Assembly (NCBI GenBank): GCA_016720595.1
Contig: JADKKI010000025.1
Span: forward strand, 62,001-126,000
Direction: 5' to 3'
DNA from: Myxococcales bacterium
GTDB lineage: Bacteria; Myxococcota_A; Polyangia; Haliangiales; Haliangiaceae
Length of the DNA: 64,000 nucleotides
Shown here: in pieces, positions 1 to 8,312 of the stretch
How the letters are laid out: each line of letters starts with the position of its first letter
How positions within the stretch are numbered: position 1 is the stretch's first letter
Translations under genes and position numbers: made by a program
Notes under the pieces: generated by a model
Told to the model about the DNA's origin: nothing
Seen by the model: only the letters and a program-made list of their open reading frames with translations
Database searches by the model: none

Positions 1-51
1 GAGCTTCTGGAGCGCCGGGAAGGACTTCGCGATGTTGGGCTTGGTCGACAT
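1..51 (-). CDS. N-terminus of an unidentified protein (partial)
   Basis: Only the first 17 codons are present, reading MSTKPNIAKSFPALQKL before the window ends. The ATG at 51 lies 59 nt downstream of the microprotein stop at 111 and on the same strand as the HlyD gene, so it is probably the third gene of that operon. Nothing in 17 residues identifies it. By position it could be the missing peptidase-containing ABC transporter of the exporter, but that is inference from context only. Confidence 0.5.
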   Translation of the reverse strand, partial: MSTKPNIAKSFPALQKL

Positions 52-110
52 GGGGAGTGGTGGTCCCTTTCGCAGCGGTTGGTTGGGCCGTTCCGCTGAG
101 GTCTTCTTCA

Positions 111-206
111 TCACGATGCGTGCCGAACGTTGCACCTCGTGACTACCGGGGGTTGCACGCCGATCGCCGGGTACTCGCGCCGCTGGATGTAAACCTCAAG
201 ACGCAT
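111..206 (-). CDS. 31-residue microprotein, copy A
   Basis: This small ORF (ATG at 206, TGA at 111-113) starts MRLEVYIQRREYP, contains VQPPVVT and ends RHAS. It has the same length as the ORF at 3971-4066 and matches it at 20 of 31 residues and about 71 of 96 bases without gaps. Shared codons include CGT, GTT, CAA, GTA and GCA, which are uncommon in neighbouring genes. It follows the HlyD gene and precedes the partial gene at 51. I do not recognise the family. The matched length, start and stop of two independent copies make translation likely, but a conserved leader or RNA element upstream of the next gene is an alternative. Confidence 0.55.
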   Translation of the reverse strand: MRLEVYIQRREYPAIGVQPPVVTRCNVRHAS

Positions 207-326
207 CGGGGACCCGGGCCCCGCCGACGTCCGGTGCTCCCCCAAGTGCCGGAGACTCCGGACGTACGAAGCGCCGACGATCCGCGAGGATCGCCGGCGC
301 TCGGTGCGCAACGCTTCCGGCCGGAC

Positions 327-2120
327 TCAGTCCGGGATGTACTTCTCGAGGGCCGGGAGCAGCGAGATCAGGAACGGCTTCTCGGAGATCAGGACCTCGG
401 TCGTCGCCTGCATGCCGTGGTGGAACGACAACGTGTTGTGCTCGGTCTTGAAGGTGCGCCCGGGTAGCTTCGCCTTGACCCACACGTACGAACCGTCCGG
501 AGGGAGGCGCAGGGAGTCCGCGAGGGCCGGACCGAGGATCTTCGCGGCCTCGGTGCTGCCCACGCCCTCCCGCGAGATGAACGTGATGATCGCCTTCTCG
601 CGGGTCTTGGTGTACCCGGCGAGGCCGACCTGCAGCTCCATCCCCACGCGTAGCCGGGGGCGGTCGGTCGCAGGGAGGAAGGCATAGACCTCGGGGAACG
701 TCTTGTCGCTGTCGACGATCGTGACGATCGCGTCTCCCGGCTGCAGCAGGGCACCGCTGCGGGTGCGGATGTCGGAGATCGTGCCGGTCTTCGACGCGCG
801 GATGGTTCGCTGTTCGAGCTTGGATCTCGCGGTGTTGAGCCGCGCCTCGAGGCTGGCGAGCTGCTTCTTGTTGTTCTCGTCGGAGGGGTCGGTCAGGTAC
901 GCCCGCGCCGCGTTGTCGCGCTCGGCCTTGACGTTGACCAGCTCGTCCTGCTCGGCCGAGGCCTGGAGCCTGACGAGGATCGTGCCGGCGTTGACCGCCT
1001 GGCCCGGGGTGACCAGGACCTGATCCACCGTCCCCATCGCCGGCGCGGTGACCGTGGTGCCTTCGAGCATCACCAGGCCACGGCCGGTCGAGTAGGTCGG
1101 GACCTTGATGAAGATCGTGAAGGCGAGCGCCGCGAGGATGGTCGCGACCAGCAGCGGGTACGCCCGACGGACCCACACCGGGGAGATGTGGATCGGGGAG
1201 CCCTCCGTGGTCTTGCCGCGGTGCGCCTCGAGGGCCTCCGGGCGGTAGAGCGAGCCCTTGTCGGCGGCGAGCTCGGTCGCCTTCTGCATGTGCTGGACGA
1301 CGAGGTGGTGGAGGATCGCGGCGGACTCCCGCGCCAGGCCGAGCATCGCGAGCTGCTCGATCGGCTGATATGCGGGGTTCCGCGGGTTCCGGGTGAACAG
1401 GATGACCGCGACGGTCTCCGTGGTCGTCACGATCGGGATCAGCGCGGTGTGCGACGCGATGATGGCGCGGCGGGCCTGCGCGACCGCGACGATCGGGCCG
1501 GCCTCACGAGGGATCTCGTTGTCGCCGCCGAGCGACCACAGGCCGTCCTGGCCCGGGTAGACGATGGTGACCGACAGCGACGACGAGATCTCGGTCAGGG
1601 CCTCGCGGAGGACCCGATCGGCGGTCTCGAGATCCGCCTGGAGCGCCAGGCGGCGGATCCAGCCATAGATCGTCGGGCCGAGCTCGGGCGGTACCGGAAC
1701 CGAGAGCGGATCGATCATGCCGGGCATCTGCGGTGCGGCGGCCTGCGGCGCGGGCTGAGCGACGCTCTTCGCCTTGCTCTGGCTCTTGCTGCTCTGGCTC
1801 TTGCTCTGGCTCTTGCTGCCGCTGCGCTCGCTCGCCGACACACTCTTCGTGTGGACGACCTGCGCGACCGGCAGCGGCGCCGGCGTGGCCTTGGGCTCGC
1901 GCCTGGGTGCCGGGGCCGCGACGCTGTGGTGCGAAGGCTTGAGCGCGTGGGCCGAGCGCTCCGTCTTCTCGTTGATCGGCCCCTTGATCGGCAGCGGCGC
2001 GAGCTTCTGGCCGGCGAGGTGCGTGGGCGCCTCGCTGACGTGCTCGGAGATCTCGAGGTACTCCGGCGCGAGGACCGCGGGGGCGATCTTGCGATGAGTC
2101 GATAGTTCCTCGTGGCGCAT
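327..2120 (-). CDS. GAF-domain HlyD-like membrane-fusion protein
   Basis: Periplasmic adaptor that would join an inner-membrane exporter to an outer-membrane TolC channel. The protein (597 aa from ATG 2120) has a disordered Pro/Ala N-terminus with an SKSQ repeat near residues 100-120, a GAF-like domain at about 155-275, one membrane helix near 320-338 (LLVATILAALAFTIFI), a lipoyl/barrel-sandwich HlyD region with coiled coil, and the C-terminus ALEKYIPD. A TTG start at 2168 is possible but has no better ribosome site. It is divergent from the TolC gene. The cytoplasmic GAF sensor on an adaptor is unusual and suggests ligand-gated export. A dedicated ATPase is not visible in the window. Confidence 0.85.
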   Translation of the reverse strand: MRHEELSTHRKIAPAVLAPEYLEISEHVSEAPTHLAGQKLAPLPIKGPINEKTERSAHALKPSHHSVAAPAPRREPKATPAPLPVAQVVHTKSVSASERSGSKSQSKSQSSKSQSKAKSVAQPAPQAAAPQMPGMIDPLSVPVPPELGPTIYGWIRRLALQADLETADRVLREALTEISSSLSVTIVYPGQDGLWSLGGDNEIPREAGPIVAVAQARRAIIASHTALIPIVTTTETVAVILFTRNPRNPAYQPIEQLAMLGLARESAAILHHLVVQHMQKATELAADKGSLYRPEALEAHRGKTTEGSPIHISPVWVRRAYPLLVATILAALAFTIFIKVPTYSTGRGLVMLEGTTVTAPAMGTVDQVLVTPGQAVNAGTILVRLQASAEQDELVNVKAERDNAARAYLTDPSDENNKKQLASLEARLNTARSKLEQRTIRASKTGTISDIRTRSGALLQPGDAIVTIVDSDKTFPEVYAFLPATDRPRLRVGMELQVGLAGYTKTREKAIITFISREGVGSTEAAKILGPALADSLRLPPDGSYVWVKAKLPGRTFKTEHNTLSFHHGMQATTEVLISEKPFLISLLPALEKYIPD

Positions 2121-2333
2121 GGAGGACCGAATTTGCAAGGTCGAGACCACGGCGCGGATCGGCGCCAACTCCAGGAATCAGATGCCTGGGGGTCCGCCGG
2201 ACCTGGCCGGATCGTGGGGGGTGGGACCGTGATCCGTAACCCGAGGTAGTCGAGTCCCGGGGCGAACACCGCCTGGATCCGCTGGTAGACAGCGGACTTA
2301 GCTATGGCATGGCGACTGCTCTAGCCATCGTCC
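2121..2333. promoter_or_regulatory. Divergent promoter region of the HlyD and TolC genes
   Basis: About 210 bp separate the two divergent start codons, so both promoters must lie here. No convincing -35/-10 pair or operator was found by eye. On the minus strand a stretch at about 2200-2235 shares 16 of 18 bases with the GATCACGGT...CCCCC core of the microprotein gene at 3971. Confidence 0.4.
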
Positions 2334-3966
2334 ATGACGAGCCGCAACTACCTGGTCGCCGCAGCCCTCGGCACCCTCGGTACCCTGATCCTGACCTCCG
2401 GAATCGCTCGCGCGGATCGCGATGATGATGAAGAGGGCGAGTTCGAGGGCGACGGCCCGGAGGCCGAAGAGGTCACCGAGTTCAAGCTCGAGACGCTGAT
2501 CCAGGTCGCCGTCCGTCACTCGCCTGATCTCATGAGGGCGAACGTCGAGCGCGACGTCGCCAAGGGGCCAGGCCGGCGCCGCCCGCGCCAACCAGCAGTG
2601 GGTGATGACGATGGGCGCCCAGTTCAAGAGCGACTCCGTGGGCGGCCGGGTCGAGGTCGCGCCCTGGAAGGAGGTCGGCCACGACACGATCAATGGCTCG
2701 ATCGGCCTGGGTCGCAATCTCCCCACCGGCGGCAACCTGCAGCTCGAGGTCGGCTTCGGCCACACCGAGACCGAGGTCTCGGCGGTGAAGGGCCTCGATC
2801 GCGACTCGCTGACCAACATGGGCTCCACGGCCGCCGCGACCACGGGCACCGATGCGGGCCGCGTCGAGGACAAGTACACGAACGTGCAGACCATGGGGAA
2901 GCTCACGCTGACCCAGCCGCTCGTGCGCGGCTTCGGCCCCGACATCGCGCTCGCCGACGAGCAGCGCTCCGACTACACCGCCGCCGCGGAGACCCTCAAG
3001 GCGCAGCTCGCCGCCGAGGACATGATCCGCGAGGTCGTCACCGGCTACTGGGAGCTCGCGTACGCCAACTACGAGCTCGAGGTCCGCAATCAGGCCCTCG
3101 CCCTCGCCGAGTCGCAGGAGAAGCTGACCAAGGAGGAGCTCCGCGCCGGCCAGACCGCGCAGACCCAGCTGAACGCGGTGGTCTACGAGATCGCGGTCCG
3201 CAAGGAGGCGGTCCTTCGCGCGCAGCTCACCCTCGAGCAGAAGTCCCTCGAGCTTCGCCGCAAGGCGGGCCTCGGCCTCGGTCGCCGCCAGACGGTGATG
3301 CGCCCCGGCGAGGTGTTCGACATCGGCAATGATGAGTGGGACATCGACGAGGTCCTCGCGCAGAGCCGCAAGGCCAACCGCAAGCTCGGTGCGATCGCGC
3401 TCCAGAAGAAGGCTTCGGACATCGAGGTCCGCGTCGCCAAGAACGCGATGCTCCCCAAGGTCGATGTCTCGCTCTCCGGCGCCCTGATGGGTGGGGGAGA
3501 GACCACGAGCCAGTCGATCTCCGCCGTCAGCGACATCAGCGGTTACGAGGTGATGGCCGGCCTCTCGGTGCAGTTCGAGCTGTCGGGCGCCGCGAAGTCC
3601 AACCACGACGCGGCGATGGCTCGCCGCCGCCGCCTCAACGTGGACCGCGCCGACGCCGAGCGCGTGATCGACGCCGAGGTGGTGACGGCCGTCAAGGGCG
3701 TGACCAGCGCGCGCACCCGCGTGTCGCTCTCCGACAAGGCGATCGCCGTCGCCGAGGACAACGCCAAGGCGGAGCGGCTGAGCTTCGCCGCGGGCAAGTC
3801 GACCAACTACAACGTGATGGATCGCCAGACCCAGCTCGTCGAGGCGCAGCTGCGCCGCGGCCGCGCCGTCGCCGACTACCACGCGGCCGTCGCGCAGCTG
3901 CAGTTCCTGAGCGGCACGATCCTCCAGCAGTACCGCGTCAACGTCCGCCCCCGTGGGGGCCGCTAG
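2334..3966 (+). CDS. TolC-family outer-membrane efflux protein, with one frameshift
   Basis: Outer-membrane channel partner of the adjacent HlyD adaptor. The ATG at 2334 opens a signal peptide (residues 1-27, ending GIARA) and the first helix (LETLIQVAVRHSPDLMRANV). The frame then breaks at a GGGG run (2564-2567); removing one G restores VAKGQAGAARANQQWVMT and joins it to the long reading frame through 3966, which carries the helical OEP repeats (SLSGALMGGG, LVEAQLRRGRAVADYHAAVAQL). Total length 1633 nt is one base over a multiple of three. Either a sequencing error in a homopolymer or a recent mutation. The stop is 4 nt before microprotein B, so the two are probably cotranscribed. Confidence 0.85.
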
Positions 3967-3970
3967 TCCC

Positions 3971-4066
3971 ATGCGTCTCGAGGTTTACATCGTGCGGGAT
4001 CGAAACCCGGAGATCACGGTGCAACCCCCAGTAGTCACGCAGCCCGGCACTCGGCACGCAAAGTGA
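3971..4066 (+). CDS. 31-residue microprotein, copy B
   Basis: The ORF starts MRLEVYIVRDRNPEI, contains VQPPVVT and ends GTRHAK, with TGA at 4064-4066. It is the paralogue of the minus-strand ORF at 111-206: same length, same start, same stop, 20 of 31 residues identical. It sits 4 nt after the TolC stop and 14 nt before the lipoprotein start. No signal peptide, cysteine or metal motif is visible. Function unknown; it may be a leader or accessory peptide of the export operon. Confidence 0.55.
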   Translation: MRLEVYIVRDRNPEITVQPPVVTQPGTRHAK

Positions 4067-4080
4067 TCAAGGAGAACATC

Positions 4081-5169
4081 ATGCGCCACACCATTCTTAC
4101 CGGACTCCTCAGCCTCACGGCGACCGCCTGTCTGGCGGACGTCGGCGGCGGAGACTGCGTCGGCGAGCGGTGCAAGGACGGCACGACCGATGCCGGCATG
4201 TCCACCGACACCGCGTGCTCGGATCCCGCCAAGGTCACCGAGCTCACCTCGCCGCTCCTCCTCCGCACCGCCGCGGACTTCGACACCCTGCCCAAGGGTT
4301 GCTGGTCGCTCAACTCGAGCCTCCGCCTCGAAGGCCAGGCGATCAGCTCGCTCGCCAAGCTCGGCGACCTGATCGAGGTCAACGAGCTCGAGATCGTCGA
4401 TACGTCGCTGACCTCGATCGATACCAAGAAGCAGCTCAAGGTCTGGAGCTCGCTCCTGGTCAGCGGCAACACCAAGCTCGCCGCCCTGAACAACCTCGCC
4501 GTCAAGAAGTGGGAAGGCGCCACCCAGGGCGCCCCGTTCACGGTGACCTACAACATTCGCAACAACGCCCTCCTCGCGAACCTCGAGGGCCTCAAGTACA
4601 TCCAGACCGTCGATGGCGATCTCCGCCTCACCGACAACGGCAAGCTCGGCGCGATCGAGTTCGGCGAGCTGACCCGGGTCGGCGGCGCGATCGTCATCAC
4701 CAACAGCGGCGCGCCCTCCATCGGGTTCGCGCAGCTGACGCAGGTCGGCCGCGTGGAGATCGGCTCCAACCCGGCGCTGACCTCGATCCGCGGCTTCTCC
4801 GCCACCTCGATCGGTGGCGACTTCGTCCTCCGCGGCAACCCGCAGCTGACGCAGCTCGGCACGATGAGTGCGCTCACCACGATCAGCGGCGCCCTGACGA
4901 TCGACGACAACGATGCGCTCGTCGACCTCACCGGCCTGACCGGCACGATGCAGCGCGTCTCCGGCGCCGTGACCATCACCGGCAACGCGAACCTCACGAG
5001 CCTCGGCTCGCTCAGCCATGCCACGGCGATCGGCGCCGGCTCGATCCTCAACAACCCGAAGCTCGGCACCTGCAAGGCCGTCGAGGTCGATCACTGCGTG
5101 CCGAACAGCACCGTGTCGATCTCCGGGAACCTCACCCAGAACAACTGCGCTTGCTGGTGCGGCCTCTAG
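4081..5169 (+). CDS. Lipoprotein with receptor-L/leucine-rich-like repeats
   Basis: The start at ATG 4081 is chosen because AAGGAG lies 5-6 nt upstream; an in-frame GTG/ATG further up is less likely. The 362-aa product has a lipoprotein signal (MRHTILTGLLSLTATAC) and then about ten irregular beta-helix repeats of the form L-x-x-I-x-G-x-x-x-I-x-x-N (for example GNANLTSLGSL), like receptor L domains. It ends in a cysteine-rich ACWCGL. It is probably anchored in the outer membrane or the periplasmic face. It is the third gene of the TolC operon, so a surface or periplasmic accessory role in export is plausible but unproven. Confidence 0.75.
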   Translation: MRHTILTGLLSLTATACLADVGGGDCVGERCKDGTTDAGMSTDTACSDPAKVTELTSPLLLRTAADFDTLPKGCWSLNSSLRLEGQAISSLAKLGDLIEVNELEIVDTSLTSIDTKKQLKVWSSLLVSGNTKLAALNNLAVKKWEGATQGAPFTVTYNIRNNALLANLEGLKYIQTVDGDLRLTDNGKLGAIEFGELTRVGGAIVITNSGAPSIGFAQLTQVGRVEIGSNPALTSIRGFSATSIGGDFVLRGNPQLTQLGTMSALTTISGALTIDDNDALVDLTGLTGTMQRVSGAVTITGNANLTSLGSLSHATAIGAGSILNNPKLGTCKAVEVDHCVPNSTVSISGNLTQNNCACWCGL

Positions 5170-5225
5170 GCCCACCGGTCGAACTCGCCCACCAGCCCAC
5201 CAGCCCATCCGAAGGAACCACGCCC

Positions 5226-6842
5226 ATGTCCACCACCTCCAAGGCTTTCCGCTTCGCGCTCACTGCACTCGCTCTCAGCTCGGCGGCGGCAACCGCCGAA
5301 GCCAAGCCGCGCCGCGTCGTCATCCTCGACTTCGACGGCCCGCGCGGGCTGGCCGATACCGGTCGCGAGGCGGTGGTGACGCTCCTCGGCGAGACCTACG
5401 ATGTCGTCGCGACCAAGCGCTGGGAAGATGCGCGGGCAGCGGCGGAGCAGAAGACGCACGGTCCGGCGACGTGGTCGAAGGCCGCGAAGAAGTCCGGCGT
5501 CGATGCCGTGATCGAGGGCTGGATCCAGGACGAGGGCCGGCACAAGGTGCTGACGGTCGCGGTCCGCGAGGCCTCGACCGGCAACGAGATCGATTCGGTC
5601 TCGGTTCGCCTCGGGCAGAAGGGCCTCTCGACCGAGGGCAAGACCAAGCTCCAGACCGAGCTCGACGGTGTGCTCGAGTACATCGAGGGATCGCCGGAGC
5701 CCGTCGGCTCGGGGCTGCGCCTGATCGATTCGCGCAAGATGATCGGCGCGAAGTCGACGCGCACCGAGGAGACTGCGAAGGGCGCGGATCGCTCGGCGAG
5801 CGACGAGGAGGCTGATGCCAAGCCGACCAAGAAGAAGAAGACCGTCGCCAAGCTCGATGACGCGAGCGACGAGGCGACCGACGCGGACGTCAGGCCGGCC
5901 AAGAAGAAGAAGACCACCGACGCGGCGCTCGAGACCGATGCGGCCGCGGAGGGCGACGAGGCCACCGATGCCAAGCCGAAGGCAAAGAAGGACAAGGACA
6001 AGGAGGTCGCCACCGCGACCGACACCCAGGACAACGCCGACCTGGTCTCGCTGTTCGGCGCGACCTCCGACGAAGGCAAGACGATCGACCCGGCGGCCTC
6101 GCACAAGCCGGTCCCGACGCCGCGGTTCCGCATCGGCGGCGGCGGGTACTATGCCTCGCGCACGCTGACGTTCGACGCGGAGAACCAGGTCGGACCGATG
6201 AACTACGCCGGCATCCCGCACAAGGGTCTCGAGGTCAACGCGGCGATCTACCCGTTCCCGCTGAAGAAGCTCGACGGCGACCTGTCGGGCATCGGGTTCT
6301 CGTTCAACATCGCCCACTCGGCGGGCTCGGTGGTGACGTTCGACGACGGCGAGAACGTCGGCGACTACAACATCAACCAGAGCTCGTTCGACGCCGGCAT
6401 CCACTACCGTCAGCCGCTCGGCAGCCTGATCAGCCTCGACGGGCACGTCAACTACGGGAAGACCTCGTACCTGATCTCGGATGCGCCGGAGACGCTCGAG
6501 GTCCCGGACACCGAGTACAGCTACCTCGGCGCCGGAGCGAGCCTCGATCTCAACATCGCGGGCCGCGCCTCGGTCGGGTTCGGCGCCAAGTACATGTACC
6601 TGCTCGACGTCGGCGACATCAGCTCGGTCGACTGGTACGGCCCGGGCCGCGCCTCGGGCTACGGGGTCGACGCGAACTTCGTGATCCCGCTGCCCAAGCA
6701 GCTCTACGTCCAGGGCGCGCTCGCCTACGAGCACGTCTCGATCGAGTTCGATGGAGTCGGCCAGATCACCGAGGATGAGGGCGTGGTCAGCTCGAGCGAC
6801 GGCACCGTGGCTGGCCAGGTCAACCTGGGCATCCAGTTCTAA
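5226..6842 (+). CDS. Secreted protein with N-terminal alpha/beta domain, Lys-rich linker and C-terminal beta-barrel
   Basis: The 538-aa product has a signal peptide (1-27, cut after ATAEA), an alpha/beta domain at about 28-165 (RRVVILDFDGPRG) resembling the N-terminal domains of TolB/CsgG-type proteins, an acidic and lysine-rich linker at about 175-275 with repeated PTKKKK/PAKKKK blocks, and a C-terminal half of alternating aromatic strands ending GQVNLGIQF, as in an outer-membrane beta-barrel. The RBS AAGGAA lies just before ATG 5226. It closes the TolC-lipoprotein operon, 56 nt after the previous stop, and a terminator follows. I do not know a named family with this whole architecture. Confidence 0.75.
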   Translation: MSTTSKAFRFALTALALSSAAATAEAKPRRVVILDFDGPRGLADTGREAVVTLLGETYDVVATKRWEDARAAAEQKTHGPATWSKAAKKSGVDAVIEGWIQDEGRHKVLTVAVREASTGNEIDSVSVRLGQKGLSTEGKTKLQTELDGVLEYIEGSPEPVGSGLRLIDSRKMIGAKSTRTEETAKGADRSASDEEADAKPTKKKKTVAKLDDASDEATDADVRPAKKKKTTDAALETDAAAEGDEATDAKPKAKKDKDKEVATATDTQDNADLVSLFGATSDEGKTIDPAASHKPVPTPRFRIGGGGYYASRTLTFDAENQVGPMNYAGIPHKGLEVNAAIYPFPLKKLDGDLSGIGFSFNIAHSAGSVVTFDDGENVGDYNINQSSFDAGIHYRQPLGSLISLDGHVNYGKTSYLISDAPETLEVPDTEYSYLGAGASLDLNIAGRASVGFGAKYMYLLDVGDISSVDWYGPGRASGYGVDANFVIPLPKQLYVQGALAYEHVSIEFDGVGQITEDEGVVSSSDGTVAGQVNLGIQF

Positions 6843-6860
6843 GCCTCGGGCATCCGCGAG

Positions 6861-6897
6861 ACGACGTCGGCCGGCACTCGCCGGCTTTCGTCGTTTC
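6861..6897 (+). terminator. Rho-independent terminator
   Basis: A GCCGGC-ACTC-GCCGGC hairpin with outer ACGACG/CGTCGT pairing is followed by TTTCGTCGTTT. It ends the operon that finishes at 6842 and separates it from the peptide genes. Confidence 0.65.
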
Positions 6898-7070
6898 GGG
6901 TCGTTTCGGCGGCGGTTTCCGTCGAGAAATCGATCGTCTACCGGCGGAAGCGATCGGGGGCCGAGCACCCGGTGTGAGACCTCCCAGGTACGTGATCAGA
7001 CGTCGATCCAGCGCTGGCACATCGCGTGCTCATGAACCTGTCACCCACCCTCACCACAAGGACACGCCCA

Positions 7071-7409
7071 ATGTCGAACCCCAAGACCAAGACCGAGCAG
7101 CAGGACCCGTTCATGTCGATCGATACCGCGCAGCTGGCGAATGTCGCCGGTGGCGCCGCGCGCATCACGGCGCGCTCGAGCGGCGCGAACTCCGAGCTGA
7201 CCGCGATGCTGACCTCGATCGGTGACTCCATCAAGTCGCTCGCTGCCAACCAGGGCAACAGCGGCTCGGATCCGATGCAGATGATGATGATGATGATGAT
7301 GATGGGAGGCATGGGCGGCGGTGGCGGCGGCGGAGCCCCGGCGGCCGCGGCGCCTCCTCCGGCCCCGCCGACGATCAACATCTCCACCGACGTCAAGCGC
7401 TGCCGCTAA
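7071..7409 (+). CDS. Double-glycine-leader, methionine-rich peptide 1
   Basis: Predicted exported peptide precursor of 112 aa. The ATG at 7071 has AAGGA 8 nt upstream. Residues 16-28 (SIDTAQLANVAGG) match a double-glycine leader (L-x-x-V-x-G-G), with cleavage expected after G28. The mature part has an amphipathic segment (SELTAMLTSIGDSIKSLA), then a DPMQ plus eight-Met run encoded by (ATG)8 at 7281-7304, a polyglycine block, an Ala/Pro-rich block and the tail INISTDVKRCR. It is homologous to the peptide at 7990 (same order, tail VINVDTRVRR). Bacteriocin-like or signalling peptide are both possible. No modification enzyme is adjacent. Confidence 0.7.
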   Translation: MSNPKTKTEQQDPFMSIDTAQLANVAGGAARITARSSGANSELTAMLTSIGDSIKSLAANQGNSGSDPMQMMMMMMMMGGMGGGGGGGAPAAAAPPPAPPTINISTDVKRCR

Positions 7410-7462
7410 CCCTCCCGCTCACCACTCTCGCTCACCACTCCCCATTTCTCCGCGAGGATCCC

Positions 7463-7702
7463 ATGGCGAAACCCAAGACTCCTGACTCCCTCGAGTCGAT
7501 CGATCTCACGACCCTCGAGGCCGTGACCGGTGGACGGGTCAGTCGATCGAGTGCTCCGGATCCGAACGTGATCGCCGGGATCAAGCAGCTCGCGGAGCTC
7601 ATCCAGCAGGTAGGCCAAGGCCTCATCCAGGCCAAGGCGCAGGGACCGCAGCAGATGATGCAGATGATGCAGCAGATGATGCAGATGCGCGGCGGCAAGT
7701 AG
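7463..7702 (+). CDS. Double-glycine-leader, methionine-rich peptide 2
   Basis: 79-aa precursor, ATG at 7463 with GAGGA upstream. Residues 12-24 (SIDLTTLEAVTGG) form the double-glycine leader. The 55-aa mature part has an amphipathic helix (IKQLAELIQQVGQGLIQAKA) and a Gln/Met tail with seven Met (QQMMQMMQQMMQMRGGK). Only 53 nt without a terminator separate it from peptide 1, so the two are likely cotranscribed and end at the hairpin at 7722. Function unknown; the shared leader and Met-rich tail place it in the same substrate set as its neighbours. Confidence 0.7.
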   Translation: MAKPKTPDSLESIDLTTLEAVTGGRVSRSSAPDPNVIAGIKQLAELIQQVGQGLIQAKAQGPQQMMQMMQQMMQMRGGK

Positions 7703-7721
7703 CGCGACGACCACTCTGCAA

Positions 7722-7760
7722 GGAAGGCTCGAGGCGCTCGCCTCGGGCCTTTCGTCGTTT
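7722..7760 (+). terminator. Rho-independent terminator after peptide 2
   Basis: An AGGCTCGAGGCG / CGCCTCGGGCCT stem (one wobble pair) is followed by TTTCGTCGTTTT, the same tail sequence as the terminator at 6861-6897. Confidence 0.65.
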
Positions 7761-7989
7761 TCTGGCGCGGCTTGCCGGCGGGTTCGCAGCACCGCGCGTC
7801 ACGCGATCAGATGATCGTCCGCTGCGTGGCGCCATGAGGACTCGATCCGTCGCTTCGAGTTGACTGCTCGCGAGGTGATCGCACACGGAAGTCCGCGAAC
7901 CCACAGATCGCGAAGCGCGGCACGCTCGCTGCACTGGTCCTGCTCAGCCTCCTTCACCCAAACCTCCAGCGACAACAAGGATCACCACC

Positions 7990-8250
7990 ATGAAGACCAT
8001 CACCACCAGCGAGCTCGTGACCGTGACCGGCGGAACCTCCAAGGCGAACGACGCCGTCACCACCCAGCTGACCGCGCTCCAGGGCTCGATCAAGGATCTC
8101 GCCTCGGCGCAGAACAAGCCCGCCGGCAACGACTCGATGACGACGATGATGATGATGATGGCGATGCGCCCGCAGCCGTCGCAGGCCGTGGTCGCCGCGC
8201 CGGCCGCTCCCTCGCCGGTGATCAACGTCGACACGCGCGTTCGCCGCTAG
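7990..8250 (+). CDS. Double-glycine-leader, methionine-rich peptide 3
   Basis: 86-aa precursor, ATG at 7990 after AAGGA. It has a very short leader (MKTITTSELVTVTGG, cleavage after G15). The mature part runs parallel to peptide 1: TQLTALQGSIKDLA helix, MTTMMMMMAM run with (ATG)5 at 8146-8160, Ala/Pro linker and the basic tail VINVDTRVRR. The resemblance to peptide 1 along the full mature length shows a real family and not a chance ORF. It stands alone between the terminator at 7722 and its own terminator at 8275, so it probably has its own promoter in 7761-7989. Confidence 0.7.
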   Translation: MKTITTSELVTVTGGTSKANDAVTTQLTALQGSIKDLASAQNKPAGNDSMTTMMMMMAMRPQPSQAVVAAPAAPSPVINVDTRVRR

Positions 8251-8274
8251 TCTCAGCTCCTCTCGACCGCCAAG

Positions 8275-8304
8275 CGGGCGTGACCTTCGGGTCGCGCCCG
8301 TTTT
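8275..8304 (+). terminator. Rho-independent terminator after peptide 3
   Basis: An 11-bp stem CGGGCGTGACC / GGTCGCGCCCG (one G-U pair) closed by a TTCG loop and followed by TTTT. This is a strong intrinsic terminator. Confidence 0.8.
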
Positions 8305-8312
8305 GCGTTGAG

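Noticed and set aside
7281..7304. (ATG)8 as a sequencing artefact
   Set aside because: Two further peptide genes have independent Met tracts with other codon arrangements, so it is real coding sequence, though the exact count may vary.
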